Assembly: GCA_900708905.1 (NCBI GenBank)
Contig: CAADRB010000007.1
Coordinates: 1,581,673 to 1,645,672 of the forward strand
Source of the DNA: Hymenolepis diminuta
Taxonomy: Eukaryota > Platyhelminthes > Cestoda > Cyclophyllidea > Hymenolepididae
Length of the DNA stretch: 64,000 nt
Reading direction: 5' to 3'
This document shows positions 63,031-64,000 of the stretch, in pieces. The translations under genes were made by a program, and so were the position numbers. Each line of letters opens with the position of its first letter. The stretch's first letter is position 1. The notes under the pieces are model-generated. The model searched no databases and was not told the origin of the DNA. It worked only from the letters and a program-made list of their open reading frames with translations.

Positions 63031-64000
63031 CCCCTTGATCCCCAAAGTGTACTTATGGTCCAACTCCTGTTAATACTGTTTTATTACTAATGAAACTATG
63101 CTTTCTTCATATTTGTATTGATTTTCACATTTGTTGGAAGTGATACCCAAAGGGGTAAGTTAGGTTGGATTATTTTGAAGTTTAATAATAGTATCAAAAG
63201 ACGTTCCATGCCCTAATAGGAAACCGATAAAACTATGCAAAAAGCTGCAGTGTTTGTTTTGGCTGAGGGATGACCACCTCCCGAAAGTTGTCACTAAGTT
63301 GCCCATCATCCTTATCGATATGCCACGCATGCCACTCCTGACAGTTTGACAGTTACTTGGACCATAAACTGTTATCAGTCCGACGTAGTTTTGACATCCA
63401 AACATCAAGAACATGAAGAATTGTATTCTTCTAGATGTAATCTTTTTTGGGTTAACAAAATGTCTGGGCGCCTGCATTCTGCTTTATCTCTCTTACTGTC
63501 TAAGTTATGTGTAGCCCAGTTATATCACGTGAGTAAATGGATTATAGTGGCAGAAAATGCACTTTCTAACATTAAAACAGCGTGGAAGAGTCTTACCTTA
63601 CGTAAACCATAGGGGACAGAAGACGATAGTGATTGCTGAAAGCAGTTATGTGGTTTATAAGGGGTTCAGTAATGACGTATTTGGGCCATTCTGTGTATTC
63701 CCATATTGTCTAGTCCATTCTTTTCGTTTTTATGTGCCGAAAGTGTGTTAGAAGTAGGCTCATAATCTTCCTGAACCAATGTGAAGCACATGCTTACGTG
63801 CAGAGTGGATCAATGGGGAAGCTGAATTGGGAGCACAGTGAGGTCATTGTATAGATAAGGCTATATAGTCTTCGGTATCCAAGTTGTCATTTACGTACTC
63901 CTCTTCATGAGAGAATGAGTATAAAGCTAATAGCAGACCTTTTAACACCGTGTAATTAATACTGAATGCCATGGGAAGTGTAATTCATCTGAATCACTAA
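63031..64000. other. 3' flank of the zinc-finger gene
   Basis: About 1 kb with overlapping open frames on both strands (63160-63477 minus, 63346-63612 plus), none with a motif or splice pattern I can support. It could hold the 3' UTR or part of another gene that continues beyond the window. Confidence 0.35.

Noticed and set aside
63160..63612. Open frames of 105 (minus) and 88 (plus) codons after the zinc-finger gene
   Set aside because: No recognisable motif on either strand and they overlap each other. Not strong enough to call a gene.
1..64000. CRISPR arrays, operons, bacterial promoters, rRNA or tRNA genes
   Set aside because: Spliced eukaryotic genes throughout. No regular spaced repeats and no foldable tRNA or rRNA sequence was found by eye.

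Overview
This is eukaryotic, AT-rich DNA. Genes are split by GT-AG introns, many of them only 33-80 bp, and sit between interspersed repeats and decayed transposons. Very short 5' introns together with longer later ones, SLC1-type transporters and a FAR1-type zinc-finger gene fit a flatworm (Platyhelminthes), most likely a parasitic one. That assignment is inference; no single locus proves it. The standard genetic code gives clean reading frames.

The main content is a dispersed cluster of SLC1-family (glutamate/dicarboxylate:cation symporter fold) genes. Four have fully open, in-frame exon chains: gene A (minus, 1305-4737), gene B (plus, 9105-13040), gene C (minus, 16854-19325) and gene D (minus, 38371-41243). 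A fifth is a clear pseudogene (E, minus, 52911-56150), and a lone eroded last exon lies at 23236-23502. Exon sizes and intron phases are nearly identical across copies, so they are tandem/inverted duplicates. A and B are head to head, and B and C are tail to tail with a mariner element between them. Gene D has lost one intron and gene A has gained one. All copies carry the same unusual changes at positions that bind Na+ in known SLC1 proteins, while the Asp and Arg that hold an acidic amino acid are kept.

The right end holds a six-exon gene (58459-63030, 464 aa) with two FAR1/WRKY-GCM1-like zinc-binding modules, built from introns of 40, 33, 36 and 34 bp plus a 3,034-bp intron that contains a Tc1-like element. 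A near-copy of that element lies 28.5 kb away (31418-32741). The two share a block of about 444 identical bases, including the same frameshifts, inside much more diverged flanks.

The rest is mobile-element debris and intergenic DNA: a mariner with both inverted repeats (13425-14654), two divergently oriented LINE remnants of one family (about 42995-44700 and 45100-47950), a tRNA-derived SINE-like sequence near 690-915, several short interspersed repeat families, and a few coding-like stretches I could not identify.
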